NCBI RefSeq assembly: GCF_019464495.1
Contig: NZ_CP080492.1
Coordinates: forward strand, 1,488,001-1,552,000
DNA length: 64,000 bases
Direction: 5' to 3'
Source: Leucobacter luti
GTDB lineage: Bacteria > Actinomycetota > Actinomycetes > Actinomycetales > Microbacteriaceae
A program made the translations under genes and the position numbers. Positions 26,074-35,275 of the stretch are shown here, in pieces. The first letter of the stretch is position 1. Every line of letters begins with the position of its first letter. The notes below the pieces were generated by a model that was given only the letters and a program-made list of their open reading frames with translations, searched no databases and was not told the DNA's origin.

Positions 26074-27510
26074 ATGGCAGTTTCACCCACCCAAGTTCAC
26101 GCGTACATCGACGGCGAGTGGCGCGACGGGAGCGCCGCACGACAGCGCTACACGGCAGCGCTTGACGGAGCTGACCTCGGTGATTTCGCGGTCTGCACGC
26201 CGGCTGATGTCGACCTCGCCGTTGCAGCTGCCCGAGCTGCTCAGGCCGACTGGGCCGCGGTGCCGCTGCTCGACAAGGTCGACCTGTTCTATCGCGCATA
26301 CGAGATCTGCAGCGCGAAGAACGAGCCGATTGCGCAGGCGATCAGCGCTGAGATGGGAAAGACCATCGCGGAATCTCGTGAGGAGATGGTCGAGTATGCG
26401 TGGGGCCACTTTCGGCGCGCTGCAGAAGACATGCTCCGTTTCCGCGGCCAGACCCTCCCGAACAGTGAGACCCGCACGAACACGATGCGCACTCAGGTAG
26501 CGCACTACCCGCTCGGCGTTGTCGGGGTAATCTCCCCCTTCAACTTCCCTGTCGATATCCCTGCGATCGGGATTACCTACGCACTCATCGCCGGGAACAC
26601 GGTGGTGTGGAAACCTTCAGAGGCGTGCCCCGGCAGCACCGCTCTGTACGCGGAGATCTTCGCGGAGGCGGGGTTCCCACCGGGCGTCTTCAACTTCGTT
26701 CCTGGCTGTGCTGACGCTGGGGAACGGCTCGTTGAGCACGACGACGTCAACGGCATCTTCTTCACTGGGAGCACCGCTGTCGGCAGGAAGATTAGCGCGA
26801 AGTCCGGGCTGAAGCGACTGCTGCTCGAGCTCGGAGGCAACGGCCCGATCATCGTGCACCAGGACGCCAACATAGAGCGCGCAGTTGAGGCCACGATCAC
26901 CGGGTGCTTCTACATGGCCGGGCAGGTGTGCACGGCGGCGGAGCGAGTGCTCGTCCATGCAGACGTGCACGACGCGTTCGTCGCGCGACTACTGGAGCGC
27001 ACTCAGGAACTCACACTCGGCGACCCACTCTCAGAGAGCTCAGACATGGGACCGCTCTGCAACGATGCGACGCTCTGCAAAGTCGAAGCACACATCGCAG
27101 ATGCTCGCGAACGGGGTGCGACGATCCATCAGTTTCACGAACAGCACGGCCGGCTCTACCCACCAACGGTTCTCACCGGCGTGACGCCCGAGATGCGGAT
27201 CGCTGCCGAGGAAACGTTCGGCCCCGTCGCACCCGTCATGGTGTACCACGAACTCGACGAGGCGCTGCGTATTGCCAACGAGACCGAGTTCGGTTTGAAC
27301 GCCGCAGCGTTCACTGAGAACATCCGCGATTCGTGGCGGTTCATCGACGGGCTCCAGCACGGCACGGTGCTGATCAACGAGACCACGAACTACTGGGACC
27401 AGTTGGCCCCGTTTGGTGGCACGAAGGCGAGCGGCATCGGCCGCGAACTGTCAACCGACGCGCTGCTCTCATTCACTGAAAAGAAGACCATCGTCTTCAA
27501 CGTCGCGTGA
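26074..27510 (+). CDS. NAD(P)-dependent aldehyde dehydrogenase
   Basis: A 478-residue ALDH. The catalytic cysteine is residue 286 in MAGQVCTAAERVLV, and the general-base glutamate is in LLLELGGNGPIIVHQDANIE. VVGVISPFNFPVDIPAIGIT and WKPSEACPGSTALYAEIFAE form the cofactor cleft, and EETFGPVAPVMVYHELDEAL is the C-terminal ALDH block. ATG 26074 follows AGGAG. The frame opens at 25996, but the added part is upstream of the ribosome site. Subfamily traits (YPLGVVGVISPFNFP, TGSTAVGRKIS) resemble succinate-semialdehyde or vanillin/benzaldehyde-type enzymes. Set among an amine permease and a flavin amine oxidase, it most likely oxidises the aldehyde made by the oxidase at 29146. Confidence 0.92.
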   Translation: MAVSPTQVHAYIDGEWRDGSAARQRYTAALDGADLGDFAVCTPADVDLAVAAARAAQADWAAVPLLDKVDLFYRAYEICSAKNEPIAQAISAEMGKTIAESREEMVEYAWGHFRRAAEDMLRFRGQTLPNSETRTNTMRTQVAHYPLGVVGVISPFNFPVDIPAIGITYALIAGNTVVWKPSEACPGSTALYAEIFAEAGFPPGVFNFVPGCADAGERLVEHDDVNGIFFTGSTAVGRKISAKSGLKRLLLELGGNGPIIVHQDANIERAVEATITGCFYMAGQVCTAAERVLVHADVHDAFVARLLERTQELTLGDPLSESSDMGPLCNDATLCKVEAHIADARERGATIHQFHEQHGRLYPPTVLTGVTPEMRIAAEETFGPVAPVMVYHELDEALRIANETEFGLNAAAFTENIRDSWRFIDGLQHGTVLINETTNYWDQLAPFGGTKASGIGRELSTDALLSFTEKKTIVFNVA

Positions 27511-27545
27511 CGCACTCGCGCACCCCACAGAAAAGGAACGCCAGC

Positions 27546-29003
27546 ATGAGCACTTCAACGGCGAAGAGCGACACCGGCCTTATCAGCAAAATTGAAACCC
27601 GTTCCATTGACTATGTGCCGCTGCGTGAACGGTCTGGACGGCTGAGCGACCAGGCGACGATCTGGTTCGGCGGCAGCGCACACCTGCTCAGCCTGGCAAC
27701 GGGGGCGATCGGTATCGGAATGGGGCTCAACCTCATTTGGACGCTCATCGCGCTCGCCATTGGTACGGTGCTCGGCACGATCCCGGTCTCAGCCCACGCA
27801 ACACAGGGGCCGCACCTCGGACTGCCCCAGATGGTACAAACGCGACCACAGTTCGGCCGCTACGGAGCGCTCTTCATCTGGGGCATCGCGATCGTGGTCT
27901 ACTGGGGCTACGTTGTGCTCGGCAATAATCTGCTCGGGGCAACGGCGGAACAACTCGGCTGGGGCGATGCACCGCCCTGGGCTGTGATCTTCGGTGTGGT
28001 CTCGATTGTGCTCGCGGTGTTCGGTTACCACTGGCTGCACGCTGCGCAGCGCGTGATCACCATCGCTCTCGTGGTCGTGCTCGCCGTGTACGTGTTCGGT
28101 CTCGCAATCGGCGGGCACATCCCGGCGAGCACCCTCGCGCTCGGAGAGTCGTTCGACCTCGCCGCGTTCCTCGTCGTAGTGTCTGCCTCGTGCGCGTATC
28201 AGTTGTCATGGGCATTCTTTGTTTCCGACTATTCGCGGTACATGCCCCCAACCACGAAGCGCTCGGCAATCATCGGTGTCACGAGCTCCGGCCTGTTCTT
28301 CGGAGTGTTTTCGTTCGAGGCCGTCGGCGCGATCTGCGCGGCACTGCTGCCAGGTGAGTCCATCACCGCGAGCCTGGCCCACACTGGCGACCTCGTGTTC
28401 CCCGGGCTCGGGCCGATCCTACTCATTGTTGGCGGCGCGGGCCTCCTGGGCCTCATGGCAATGTGCGTCTACGGCGGCTCCCTCACCCTCATCACCGCGA
28501 TCGACAGCCTCCGCTCAATCGACCCCACCCGCAAGATCAGAGTTGTCACGATCCTCATTGTTGGCGTCACCGGGACCATTGCTGCCGCAGTGCTTCCGGC
28601 TGACTTCTTGAACACCAGCTTCGCGACTATCCTGGCGGTCCTTGCGTATCTGATGGCACCGTGGACCTCGGTGAATCTTGTGGACTTCTTCCTGGTGCGA
28701 CGAGGCAACTACTCAATCCGTGAGATGTTTGCCAAGGATGGGATGTACGGCCTCTGGAACTGGCGAGGTATCACGGCCTACCTGCTCACATTCCTTGTCA
28801 TGATCCCGTTCATGTATTTGAGCTTCTTTCAGGGGCCCATCGCCGTCGCTCTCGGTGGCGTGGATATTGCATTCTTCGTCGGGATCCCTGTGGGCTGCGT
28901 GATCTACTGGCTGCTTTGCCGCGGCATGGATCTCGACCGCGAACGGGAGATCATTGCCGAGTCGGATCAGGATCTGGAGCGCATCGCAGCCCCAATCGAG
29001 TAG
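27546..29003 (+). CDS. NCS1 family permease (purine/cytosine/allantoin type)
   Basis: A 485-residue membrane protein of the nucleobase:cation symporter-1 family, with about 12 segments. The N-terminal signature RSIDYVPLRERSGRLSDQAT followed by IWFGGSAHLLSLATGAIG is characteristic. Downstream blocks include SYQLSWAFFVSDYSRYMPPT-like text (here AYQLSWAFFVSDYSRYMPP) and APWTSVNLVDFFLVRRGNYS. NCS1 carriers import cytosine, purines, allantoin, hydantoins, uracil or thiamine. The start at 27546 has AAGGA upstream. It sits between the aldehyde dehydrogenase and the amine oxidase in the PucR cassette, so the imported compound is probably an amine or an amine-releasing ureide rather than a nucleobase. 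That is inference. Confidence 0.9.
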   Translation: MSTSTAKSDTGLISKIETRSIDYVPLRERSGRLSDQATIWFGGSAHLLSLATGAIGIGMGLNLIWTLIALAIGTVLGTIPVSAHATQGPHLGLPQMVQTRPQFGRYGALFIWGIAIVVYWGYVVLGNNLLGATAEQLGWGDAPPWAVIFGVVSIVLAVFGYHWLHAAQRVITIALVVVLAVYVFGLAIGGHIPASTLALGESFDLAAFLVVVSASCAYQLSWAFFVSDYSRYMPPTTKRSAIIGVTSSGLFFGVFSFEAVGAICAALLPGESITASLAHTGDLVFPGLGPILLIVGGAGLLGLMAMCVYGGSLTLITAIDSLRSIDPTRKIRVVTILIVGVTGTIAAAVLPADFLNTSFATILAVLAYLMAPWTSVNLVDFFLVRRGNYSIREMFAKDGMYGLWNWRGITAYLLTFLVMIPFMYLSFFQGPIAVALGGVDIAFFVGIPVGCVIYWLLCRGMDLDREREIIAESDQDLERIAAPIE

Positions 29004-29020
29004 TCACCTTTGCCCTGGAT

Positions 29021-29054
29021 CCTGGCCGTTCGTACCTTCGTACGAACGGCCAGG
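29021..29054. terminator. 15-bp perfect hairpin before the amine oxidase gene
   Basis: CCTGGCCGTTCGTAC, loop CTTC, GTACGAACGGCCAGG is a perfect 15-bp stem 18 bases after the permease stop and 92 bases before the amine oxidase start. It can act as a terminator (no U-tract). It also contains TTCGTAC and GTACGAA half-sites that recur in front of the second amine oxidase gene, so it may be an operator instead. Confidence 0.75.
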
Positions 29055-29145
29055 CGAACTGGGTGGGATCGTCTGCTGCATAGCCACCAGGGACCCGGAT
29101 ATCCTGGGCGAAACGGGGCAACGCAGCGCCAGAAGGAGTACAGAT

Positions 29146-30474
29146 ATGCAGTCGGTCGACGTTGTAGTCATCGGAGCCGGATTTGCGGGGCTGACTGCCG
29201 CGCGTGAGCTGGGGAACGCAGGTCTTTCGGTCCTCACACTGGAGGCGCGGGATCGGATTGGCGGCCGCACCTGGACCGATCACCGTCTCGGCCACGACCT
29301 CGAACTGGGCGCGAACTGGGTGCACTGGGTGCAACCGCACGTGTGGGCCGAAATGACTCGCTACGGCCGGGAAATGATCCGCAGCCCTCGTGCCGAAGAG
29401 GCGTACTGGCGCAGCCGTGAGGACGGGGTGCGACAGGGCACACTCGAAGAGTTCATGGACCTGATCGAAGAGGGCCAACAGGAGCTCGTCAAAGACGTCG
29501 CAGCGGCAATCCCGCGCGGCACTGAGCCCACCGTCGGTGCGATTCAGGAGCTCGATCGCCGCAGTATCCAGGATGGCCTCGACATGCTCCGGCTGACCCC
29601 CGAGGGGCGCGTCGCAAACGAGGCGGTCTGGGTGGGCCACGTCAACGCCCCGCTAGACCAGGTCGGGCTTTCGAGCGCGCTGCGCTGGGTAGCCGCAACC
29701 GGCGGCCACTGGGAACTGATGCACGAGGCATCCTCGACCTATCGCGTCGTCGACGGGATGCGTACGTTCACCGATCTCATCGCCGCCGATGTGCCGGGCG
29801 AGATCCGCCTCAACACTGTCGTGACCGCTGTGACTCAGCTTGGAGACACCGAGGATGACGCGGCCGGGGTGATCGTCGAAACGGCTGACGGCACCCAGAT
29901 CCGGGCCCGCCGCGTGGTCAGCACGCTCCCGGTCAATGCGATTACCGAAATCACATTCACCCCGGAGCTGCCAGCGGCCTGGCTCCGCCAGCACGGGGAG
30001 ACCGTGGCCTCTCAGGGCACGAAAGTTTGGATGCGCGCGGCAGGACATGTGCCGCGGTTCTTCGCGTACGGTAGCCAGCACGACGCACTCTCAGTGCTGA
30101 AAGCCGAGTTTTATCTCAGTGATGAACATGGCGACTACACGATCCTCGTAGGCTTCGGGCCCCAGCACACGCGCATCGACCTCGACGACGTCGCGAGCGT
30201 GCAGTCCGCAGTCGACCGGCTACGCCCCGGCCTCGAGATCACCGAGGTCACCGCGCACGACTGGATGACCGACCCCTTCGCGCAGACCACCTGGATGACC
30301 CACCGGCCACGCCAGCTCACCCGCGATCTGCTCGAACTGCAACAGCCAGCCGGGGCCGTGCACTTCGCGACGACGGACAACGCGAACCTCTGGGGTGGCT
30401 TCATCGACGGCGCGATCGAGAGCGGCCTCCGCGAGGCCAAGCGGGTGAAGGACGCACTGCTGGAGCGCCCCTAG
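29146..30474 (+). CDS. Flavin monoamine oxidase family protein (copy 1)
   Basis: A 442-residue FAD amine oxidase. The N-terminal dinucleotide fold is VVVIGAGFAGLTAARELGNA, followed by LTLEARDRIGGRTWTDHRLG, the GG-doublet motif of this family. LELGANWVHWVQPHVWAEM is the usual substrate-entry block, and the C-terminal FAD segment is WGGFIDGAIESGLREAKRVK. The enzyme oxidises a primary or secondary amine to the aldehyde, releasing ammonia and hydrogen peroxide. ATG 29146 follows AAGGAG. It is the last gene of the rightward PucR cassette, and its aldehyde product could go to the dehydrogenase at 26074. It is paralogous to the oxidase at 46020. Confidence 0.9.
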   Translation: MQSVDVVVIGAGFAGLTAARELGNAGLSVLTLEARDRIGGRTWTDHRLGHDLELGANWVHWVQPHVWAEMTRYGREMIRSPRAEEAYWRSREDGVRQGTLEEFMDLIEEGQQELVKDVAAAIPRGTEPTVGAIQELDRRSIQDGLDMLRLTPEGRVANEAVWVGHVNAPLDQVGLSSALRWVAATGGHWELMHEASSTYRVVDGMRTFTDLIAADVPGEIRLNTVVTAVTQLGDTEDDAAGVIVETADGTQIRARRVVSTLPVNAITEITFTPELPAAWLRQHGETVASQGTKVWMRAAGHVPRFFAYGSQHDALSVLKAEFYLSDEHGDYTILVGFGPQHTRIDLDDVASVQSAVDRLRPGLEITEVTAHDWMTDPFAQTTWMTHRPRQLTRDLLELQQPAGAVHFATTDNANLWGGFIDGAIESGLREAKRVKDALLERP

Positions 30475-30483
30475 GCACGGCGG

Positions 30484-30514
30484 GCGTGGGGGCAGCCAGT
30501 CAGGGCCCCCACGC
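30484..30514. terminator. Bidirectional terminator hairpin between convergent genes
   Basis: GCGTGGGGGC, an 11-base loop, GCCCCCACGC gives a perfect 10-bp GC-rich stem in the 46-base gap between the amine oxidase and the leftward amidohydrolase. The position suits termination in both directions. Confidence 0.7.
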
Positions 30515-30520
30515 ACCCCG

Positions 30521-32134
30521 CTACGCCTCGTGGATCACGCGCCCCTCAACGACGGTGAGTCGGATCGGGAGCTCAGGTAGCTCGTCCGGTGACGCCGCGA
30601 CCGGGTCGGATGCCCACACGGTGACGTCGCCGACTGCGCCGACAGCAAGCACGCCACGATCCTTGTGGCCGCGCGCACGTGCTGGCCACAAGGTGTATGC
30701 GAGCACCGCTTCTTCGCCGGTGAGCTGCTGTGAAGGCTCGAACACGTGCGCAGTCGGGTCACCGGGAGTGTGCCGACCCCGGGCCCACGCCATGCCGAGA
30801 CGCGGGTCGTACTGCGCAACAGGCCAGTCGGAGCCGAGCGTCAGCTCGACGCCAGCGTCGAGCACATCACGGACCCGATAGCCGGTCGCTTCTCGCTCCG
30901 GACCGAGGCGCACCGTCCAGTTGTCGCTGTGATCGGCGGCGCGCCACTGCATGTGCAGCGGCTGCATTGATGCAGTCACGCCGGATCCGCGCAGCTGCTC
31001 CACGTCTTCATCGGAGAGCACTTCGAGATGCTCAATCGAGTGGAACGGCACACCCGATCGCTCGGGCAGCGTCGCATACACGTCGAGCACGCGGCTCACC
31101 GCGAAGTCGCCGACCGCGTGCGTCGCGATGAGCAGACCGGCGTCGTGATAGGCACGCACCACTTCGCCATAGCGTTCCCAGGACGGCCAGAATGGGACCT
31201 TGCCGTCGCCGCACGCGTCTACGGTGTGCAACCACGCGGTGCCGGTGTCGATCACGCCGTCGCTGAAGAGCTTGATCGCTCCGGTCTGCCACAGTCGCCC
31301 CGCCCGGTCTTTCCCCGCGATCACCCGTGCCACATCGTCGTCGGTATCGCCAACGGCATGCCAGTGATGCATCGTGACGCGATGATCGAGTTCCCCGCGC
31401 TCCTCGAGTTCCGCGAGCAGTTCGACCGTGCGATCTTTCCCATCCATGATCGCGCCGCCGGTCAGGCCGACCGCTGCGAGCCTGCGGAACATGTCTCGCA
31501 GACCATCTCGCTCGACCTCGTGCGAAGGTGAGGGCGCAGCGTCGAACAGCAGGTTATACGCCGTCGGCTCGCGCAGTTCACCGGTGGGATGACCGGCAGC
31601 ATCGACGACGATCTCACTCGCGTCAGCAAACTCCCGTGCACCGGTGATGCCAGCTGCGGCGAGCGCGGCTGGCGTCGCCAGTGCGGTGTGCAGGTCGTAG
31701 CAGATGAGGGCAACCGGGCGCCCCGGCGCAGCCTCGGCGAGCACCTCACCGCGCAGGCCAGTCTCTTCGAACGGCTCGTACTCAAGGTTCCAGCCGCGCA
31801 CCCAGGCACCTTCGGGGAGCCTGGCATGCTCCGCTGCAATCGCAGCGCGGATCTCGGCCACGCTCTCAAGCCCTCCGAGGTCGATGCCAGCGGTGACCTC
31901 CGCCGCCCAGTGCGGATGGGTGTGAGAATCAAAGAAGCCGGGGGTGACCGTTGCACCGGCGAGATCTCGCACCGGGATCCCTTCAGCCTCGGCGGCGGCG
32001 CGAACTGTCGCGTCATCGCCGATCACCGCGATCCGGCCGTCCCGGATCAAGAGGGCGGTCGCTGTCCCGTCAGTGGCGGTGTTCGTGCGCAGCTGCGCCC
32101 CAACGAGCGCGAGAGCGCCTCCGAGCTGTGCCAT
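30521..32134 (-). CDS. Amidohydrolase family 3 protein (YtcJ-like)
   Basis: A 537-residue metal-dependent hydrolase of the amidohydrolase superfamily. LAGATVTPGFFDSHTHPHWA carries the first metal-binding HxH. A mid-domain histidine occurs in VTMHHWHAVGDTDDDVARV, others in LIATHAVGDFAVSRVLDVYA and PFHSIEHLEVLSDEDVEQL, and the catalytic aspartate in LTLGSDWPVAQYDPR. Members (YtcJ, NfdA-type formamide hydrolases, carbamate deacylases) cut N-formyl, N-acyl or similar amide bonds. The start at 32134 follows GAAAGGA. It is the last gene of the leftward unit that begins with the amine importer at 39 kb. A role removing an acyl or formyl group from an imported amine is plausible but not proven. Confidence 0.85.
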   Translation of the reverse strand: MAQLGGALALVGAQLRTNTATDGTATALLIRDGRIAVIGDDATVRAAAEAEGIPVRDLAGATVTPGFFDSHTHPHWAAEVTAGIDLGGLESVAEIRAAIAAEHARLPEGAWVRGWNLEYEPFEETGLRGEVLAEAAPGRPVALICYDLHTALATPAALAAAGITGAREFADASEIVVDAAGHPTGELREPTAYNLLFDAAPSPSHEVERDGLRDMFRRLAAVGLTGGAIMDGKDRTVELLAELEERGELDHRVTMHHWHAVGDTDDDVARVIAGKDRAGRLWQTGAIKLFSDGVIDTGTAWLHTVDACGDGKVPFWPSWERYGEVVRAYHDAGLLIATHAVGDFAVSRVLDVYATLPERSGVPFHSIEHLEVLSDEDVEQLRGSGVTASMQPLHMQWRAADHSDNWTVRLGPEREATGYRVRDVLDAGVELTLGSDWPVAQYDPRLGMAWARGRHTPGDPTAHVFEPSQQLTGEEAVLAYTLWPARARGHKDRGVLAVGAVGDVTVWASDPVAASPDELPELPIRLTVVEGRVIHEA

Positions 32135-32159
32135 GCTGTGTCCTTTCAAGCTGTTCAAT

Positions 32160-33359
32160 TCAGTGCCGCCCAATTGAGCTGTGCCCTCTGCGCGGCGTCG
32201 TTGCGGCCCCAAAGCGGCGCGGGTTCCAGTGCGCTTGGTAGACGGGATCAACCGTTTCCCCGGCGATGAGCGCGGCAAGGTATTCGCCCATAAACGCAGC
32301 GTACTTGAAACCCTCGCCCGAGTCGCCGCAGGCGAGCACAACGGTGGGGTGGGTCCGACCGATCACGAAGTCACCATCACCTGAATCGGTCCACGTGCAG
32401 ACTTGCGTACCGAGCACCTGCGGAGTGATCGCAGTGAGATCGCGGGCGACCCGGGTTTGGATCTGCGCGGTGCGCGCTGGCAATTCCGAGCGATCGAGAT
32501 CGTCTCCCAGCGTTCCTCCCGCGAGCGGGCGGAGCGGGAGGTCGAGGCCGACCTTATAGCCGGCCGCCCCGTTCGGCATTGCATAGATTCCGGCTGTGGC
32601 TTCCGGACCGCCATCGACGGGGCAGTCAACGAGGCTTGGAAGGCTCGGCGCCGGAGGGTGCATTCCGGGATTGCCAAAGTAGACCACCTGCTCGATGTAC
32701 GGGGTGAGCGGGAGCTCGAGCTCGAGCCCCGGCAGGAGTTCCGCGGTGCCAGGACCCGCAGCGATGAGGACCTGATCTGCGGTGAGCACTGCGTCCGCGT
32801 GGTCCCCCGATCCGGAGCTGACCCGCACACTCGCGGAGTGTTCGCCCGGTGTTACCGCGGTGACCCGGGTCTCCGCGAGATACTGCCCGCCTGCCGCGAT
32901 GAAGGCGCGCAGTGCACCCTGCAGCAGGCGCTCAGCGTGCACGACACCAGCCTGCTCGACGTACAGGGCGTTGCGCCCGTCTGGGCGGAGCCCTGGGAAC
33001 ACCTCTCCCACGCGATCCGCAGCAACCGCCTCGCCATATTCTCCGATCGAGATGAGTGCTGCCGCGACCGCGGGTAAGGATTCCGTGTCACGCCAGAGCA
33101 GCCCTGTGTGCGCGAACACAGGCTCTCCCAGCCGCTCACCGAGCCGCTCGAGTGCGTCACGCGCATCACGCAGTGAACGTGCACGCCACTCCAGCGTATC
33201 TGCGAGGCGCCACAGCCTCGTTGTTCCCCCGTTCGAGGCCGACGGCCCTCCGGGGGCGAAGCGCTCGACCAGGGTGACCGCTACTCCCCGGTCTTGCAGG
33301 CGCAACGCGGCAGGGAGCCCCCAGGCGCCCCCGCCAACGACGATCGCTGTGCCGCCCAC
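32160..33359 (-). CDS. FAD-dependent oxidoreductase, monomeric sarcosine oxidase / N-methyltryptophan oxidase type
   Basis: A 399-residue DAO-fold flavoprotein. The dinucleotide motif is TAIVVGGGAWGLPAALRLQD. Near the C-terminus, LGTQVCTWTDSGDGDFVIGR keeps the cysteine that binds FAD covalently in monomeric sarcosine oxidase. It is followed by VVLACGDSGEGFKYAAFMGE, the matching active-site block. The family oxidises N-methyl or other secondary amines to an imine and hydrogen peroxide. It lies 3 bases after the cupin_3 gene on the same strand and 25 bases before the amidohydrolase. With the PuuB-like oxidase at 33860, the operon has two amine-oxidising flavoenzymes, suggesting a substrate with more than one C-N bond to break. 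Confidence 0.87.
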   Translation of the reverse strand: MGGTAIVVGGGAWGLPAALRLQDRGVAVTLVERFAPGGPSASNGGTTRLWRLADTLEWRARSLRDARDALERLGERLGEPVFAHTGLLWRDTESLPAVAAALISIGEYGEAVAADRVGEVFPGLRPDGRNALYVEQAGVVHAERLLQGALRAFIAAGGQYLAETRVTAVTPGEHSASVRVSSGSGDHADAVLTADQVLIAAGPGTAELLPGLELELPLTPYIEQVVYFGNPGMHPPAPSLPSLVDCPVDGGPEATAGIYAMPNGAAGYKVGLDLPLRPLAGGTLGDDLDRSELPARTAQIQTRVARDLTAITPQVLGTQVCTWTDSGDGDFVIGRTHPTVVLACGDSGEGFKYAAFMGEYLAALIAGETVDPVYQAHWNPRRFGAATTPRRGHSSIGRH

Positions 33360-33362
33360 CGC

Positions 33363-33725
33363 CTAGTCCTGGATCGTGGTGTAGTGCTTGCGGAGCGGTT
33401 CGTGCACGCGCCAGGTTCCCGTCCAGCCGGACGGCATGATCATCACGTCGCCCGGGCCGAAGTCTTCCGGCGCTTCTCCCGCGACGTCAACGGTGACGCT
33501 GCCGCTCAGGATCGTGCAAATCTCCGTGTAGCCAATGCGCGCCGCGGTGAAGTCACCGGTGGTGCACTCCCACAGGCCGGTCTCAATGCGGTTGTTGGGT
33601 CCGCCCTCCCACGCTGTGAGCGAGGCCTCGGTCAAGTCAGCGGTCACCGCGGTGGGCTTTGCTGCGTGCGCGCCGAGGTCCGCAGCCGCAGTGTTGTGCA
33701 CCGCGAGAGTGGGGATCGTGGTCAT
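33363..33725 (-). CDS. Cupin_3 domain protein
   Basis: A 120-residue small cupin. The cupin_3 (DUF861) pattern is clear: GLWECTTGDFTAARIGYTEI, CTILSGSVTVDVAGEAPEDF, GPGDVMIMPSGWTGTWRVHE, LRKHYTTI. Relatives include (S)-ureidoglycine aminohydrolase-like and EutQ-like folds, but single-domain cupin_3 proteins next to flavin oxidases have no settled function. It could bind a metal or guide ligand chemistry. It lies between the PuuB-like oxidase and the sarcosine-oxidase-like gene in the amine operon. Confidence 0.85.
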   Translation of the reverse strand: MTTIPTLAVHNTAAADLGAHAAKPTAVTADLTEASLTAWEGGPNNRIETGLWECTTGDFTAARIGYTEICTILSGSVTVDVAGEAPEDFGPGDVMIMPSGWTGTWRVHEPLRKHYTTIQD

Positions 33726-33799
33726 GAGTTCTCCTTGGAATACGGGGGTGCGGGTGTGTGTCTCAGGCCGGGTCAGCGCCGGAACAGGGCCGATTCTGA

Positions 33800-33859
33800 A
33801 TCAGCGCGGATCAGGACCGTCGCGGATCAAGATCAGCGCGGATCAGGAACGGATCAGAA
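33800..33859. repeat. Degenerate 32-base repeat in the cupin/oxidase gap
   Basis: ATCAGCGCGGATCAGGA occurs at 33800 and again at 33832, a period of 32 bases, followed by further GGATCAGAATCAG text. The repeat fills most of the 134-base gap downstream of the oxidase gene. No hairpin or protein product was recognised. Confidence 0.75.
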
Positions 33860-35230
33860 TCAGTGGCGACCGGTGATGACGTCGGCGACGTGCGCGATAG
33901 GTGAGGTCTTCTCGCGGCCGGCGAGCTCAGTTCGGTCGGCAACGCCGTAGGCCGCATACAGCCCCTTCGTGGCGATCCAGCGCAGCGGCTCAGGTTCCCA
34001 CTTGCGCACACGGTGATTGACCCACGGGAGGCCTGCGATCTCGCTGTTGTTGTCAAGGATGAGGTCTGCGATCGTGCGTCCGGCAAGGTTCGTGGAGGTG
34101 ACGCCGGTGCCCACGTAGCCACCACCCCAGGCGATCCCGGTCTCACGGTCAAGGCCGACGGTGGCGGCCCAGTCACGTGGCACGCCGAGCACACCGGACC
34201 ACACGTGATCGATCGCGGCATTGCGGGTAGCGGGGAAGAAGCGGTGGAGGATCTCGCTGAGCGTGTCAACGGTGGCCACGGCAGTCTGGCCGTCGGTATC
34301 AGTCTTCGAGCCGAAACGGTACGGGACACCGCGACCGCCGATCGCGATCCGGTCGTCTGCCGTGCGCTGGGCATACATGTAGACGTGCGCGAAGTCGCCG
34401 AGCACTTCGCCGTTGCTCCAGTTGAGCTCATCCCACACCGAGGCGGCAAGCGGTTCAGTAGCAATCAGCGAGGAGTTCATGGGGAGCCAGAGGCGGTGCA
34501 GCCCCTTGAGGTTGGCGGTGAAACCTTCGGTGGCGCGCACAACATACTGCGCGGAGACGGTGCCGTGGGTGGTGCTGACCCGGTGCGGGGCAATCTCGAC
34601 GGCGCGCGTGCGCTCGTAGATCTCGACTCCGAGCCGCTCCACCGCATCTGCGAGGCCAGCGGCGAGCTTGGCGGGCTGGATTCTGGCGGAGTGCGGGTGC
34701 CACACGGCCGCGCGAGTATTCGCGACGTTGATCTTCGCCTTCGCTTCCGGCGCCTCAAGCAGCTCGAGATCGGCGTACTTCCATTCGCGCTCGGCTGCCG
34801 CAAAGGCCCGGATCCTCGACTCCTGCGCCGGAGTGTAGGCAACGTTGAACTCGCCACCCTTCTTGATGTCTGCGTCGATGCCCTCGGCGGCGGCCACTCG
34901 AATGACCTCGTCCACAGTCTCATTCATCGCGCGCTGGAACCGTTCCGCAGCGTCGCGCCCGTGCGACTTCACATATTGTTCGCGGCCACCAGTGATCGCA
35001 GCGGTGAGCCAGCCACCGTTGCGGCCAGACGCACCGTAGCCGACGTGACGCTGCTCAACGATCACGATGCGCAGATCCGGCTGCGCCTGCTTCAGGTAGT
35101 ACGCGGTCCACAGCCCGGTGTACCCGGCGCCGACGATCGCGACGTCCGCCGTCAGGTTGCCTGGAAGTTCTGGCCGCGGCTTCGGGGCACCGATCTGTTC
35201 CCACCAGTGCGACACATTGCCATTGATCAT
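33860..35230 (-). CDS. FAD-binding oxidoreductase, gamma-glutamylputrescine oxidase (PuuB)-like
   Basis: A 456-residue DAO-family flavoprotein. The N-terminus SHWWEQIGAPKPRPELPG and DVAIVGAGYTGLWTAYYLKQ are typical of PuuB and related amine oxidases, and VGYGASGRNGGWLTAAITGG is the family active-site loop. The C-terminal FAD block is IAWGGGYVGTGVTSTNLAGR. PuuB oxidises gamma-glutamylputrescine to the aldehyde, but no gamma-glutamylputrescine synthetase (puuA) or hydrolase (puuD) is nearby, so the substrate may differ. It is 45 bases after the importer ATPase gene on the same strand and is followed by cupin, MSOX-like and amidohydrolase genes. Confidence 0.88.
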   Translation of the reverse strand: MINGNVSHWWEQIGAPKPRPELPGNLTADVAIVGAGYTGLWTAYYLKQAQPDLRIVIVEQRHVGYGASGRNGGWLTAAITGGREQYVKSHGRDAAERFQRAMNETVDEVIRVAAAEGIDADIKKGGEFNVAYTPAQESRIRAFAAAEREWKYADLELLEAPEAKAKINVANTRAAVWHPHSARIQPAKLAAGLADAVERLGVEIYERTRAVEIAPHRVSTTHGTVSAQYVVRATEGFTANLKGLHRLWLPMNSSLIATEPLAASVWDELNWSNGEVLGDFAHVYMYAQRTADDRIAIGGRGVPYRFGSKTDTDGQTAVATVDTLSEILHRFFPATRNAAIDHVWSGVLGVPRDWAATVGLDRETGIAWGGGYVGTGVTSTNLAGRTIADLILDNNSEIAGLPWVNHRVRKWEPEPLRWIATKGLYAAYGVADRTELAGREKTSPIAHVADVITGRH

Positions 35231-35275
35231 GATGCTTCTTTCTGTATTCAGACGAGAGGAACTGGAGAGCGAGGT

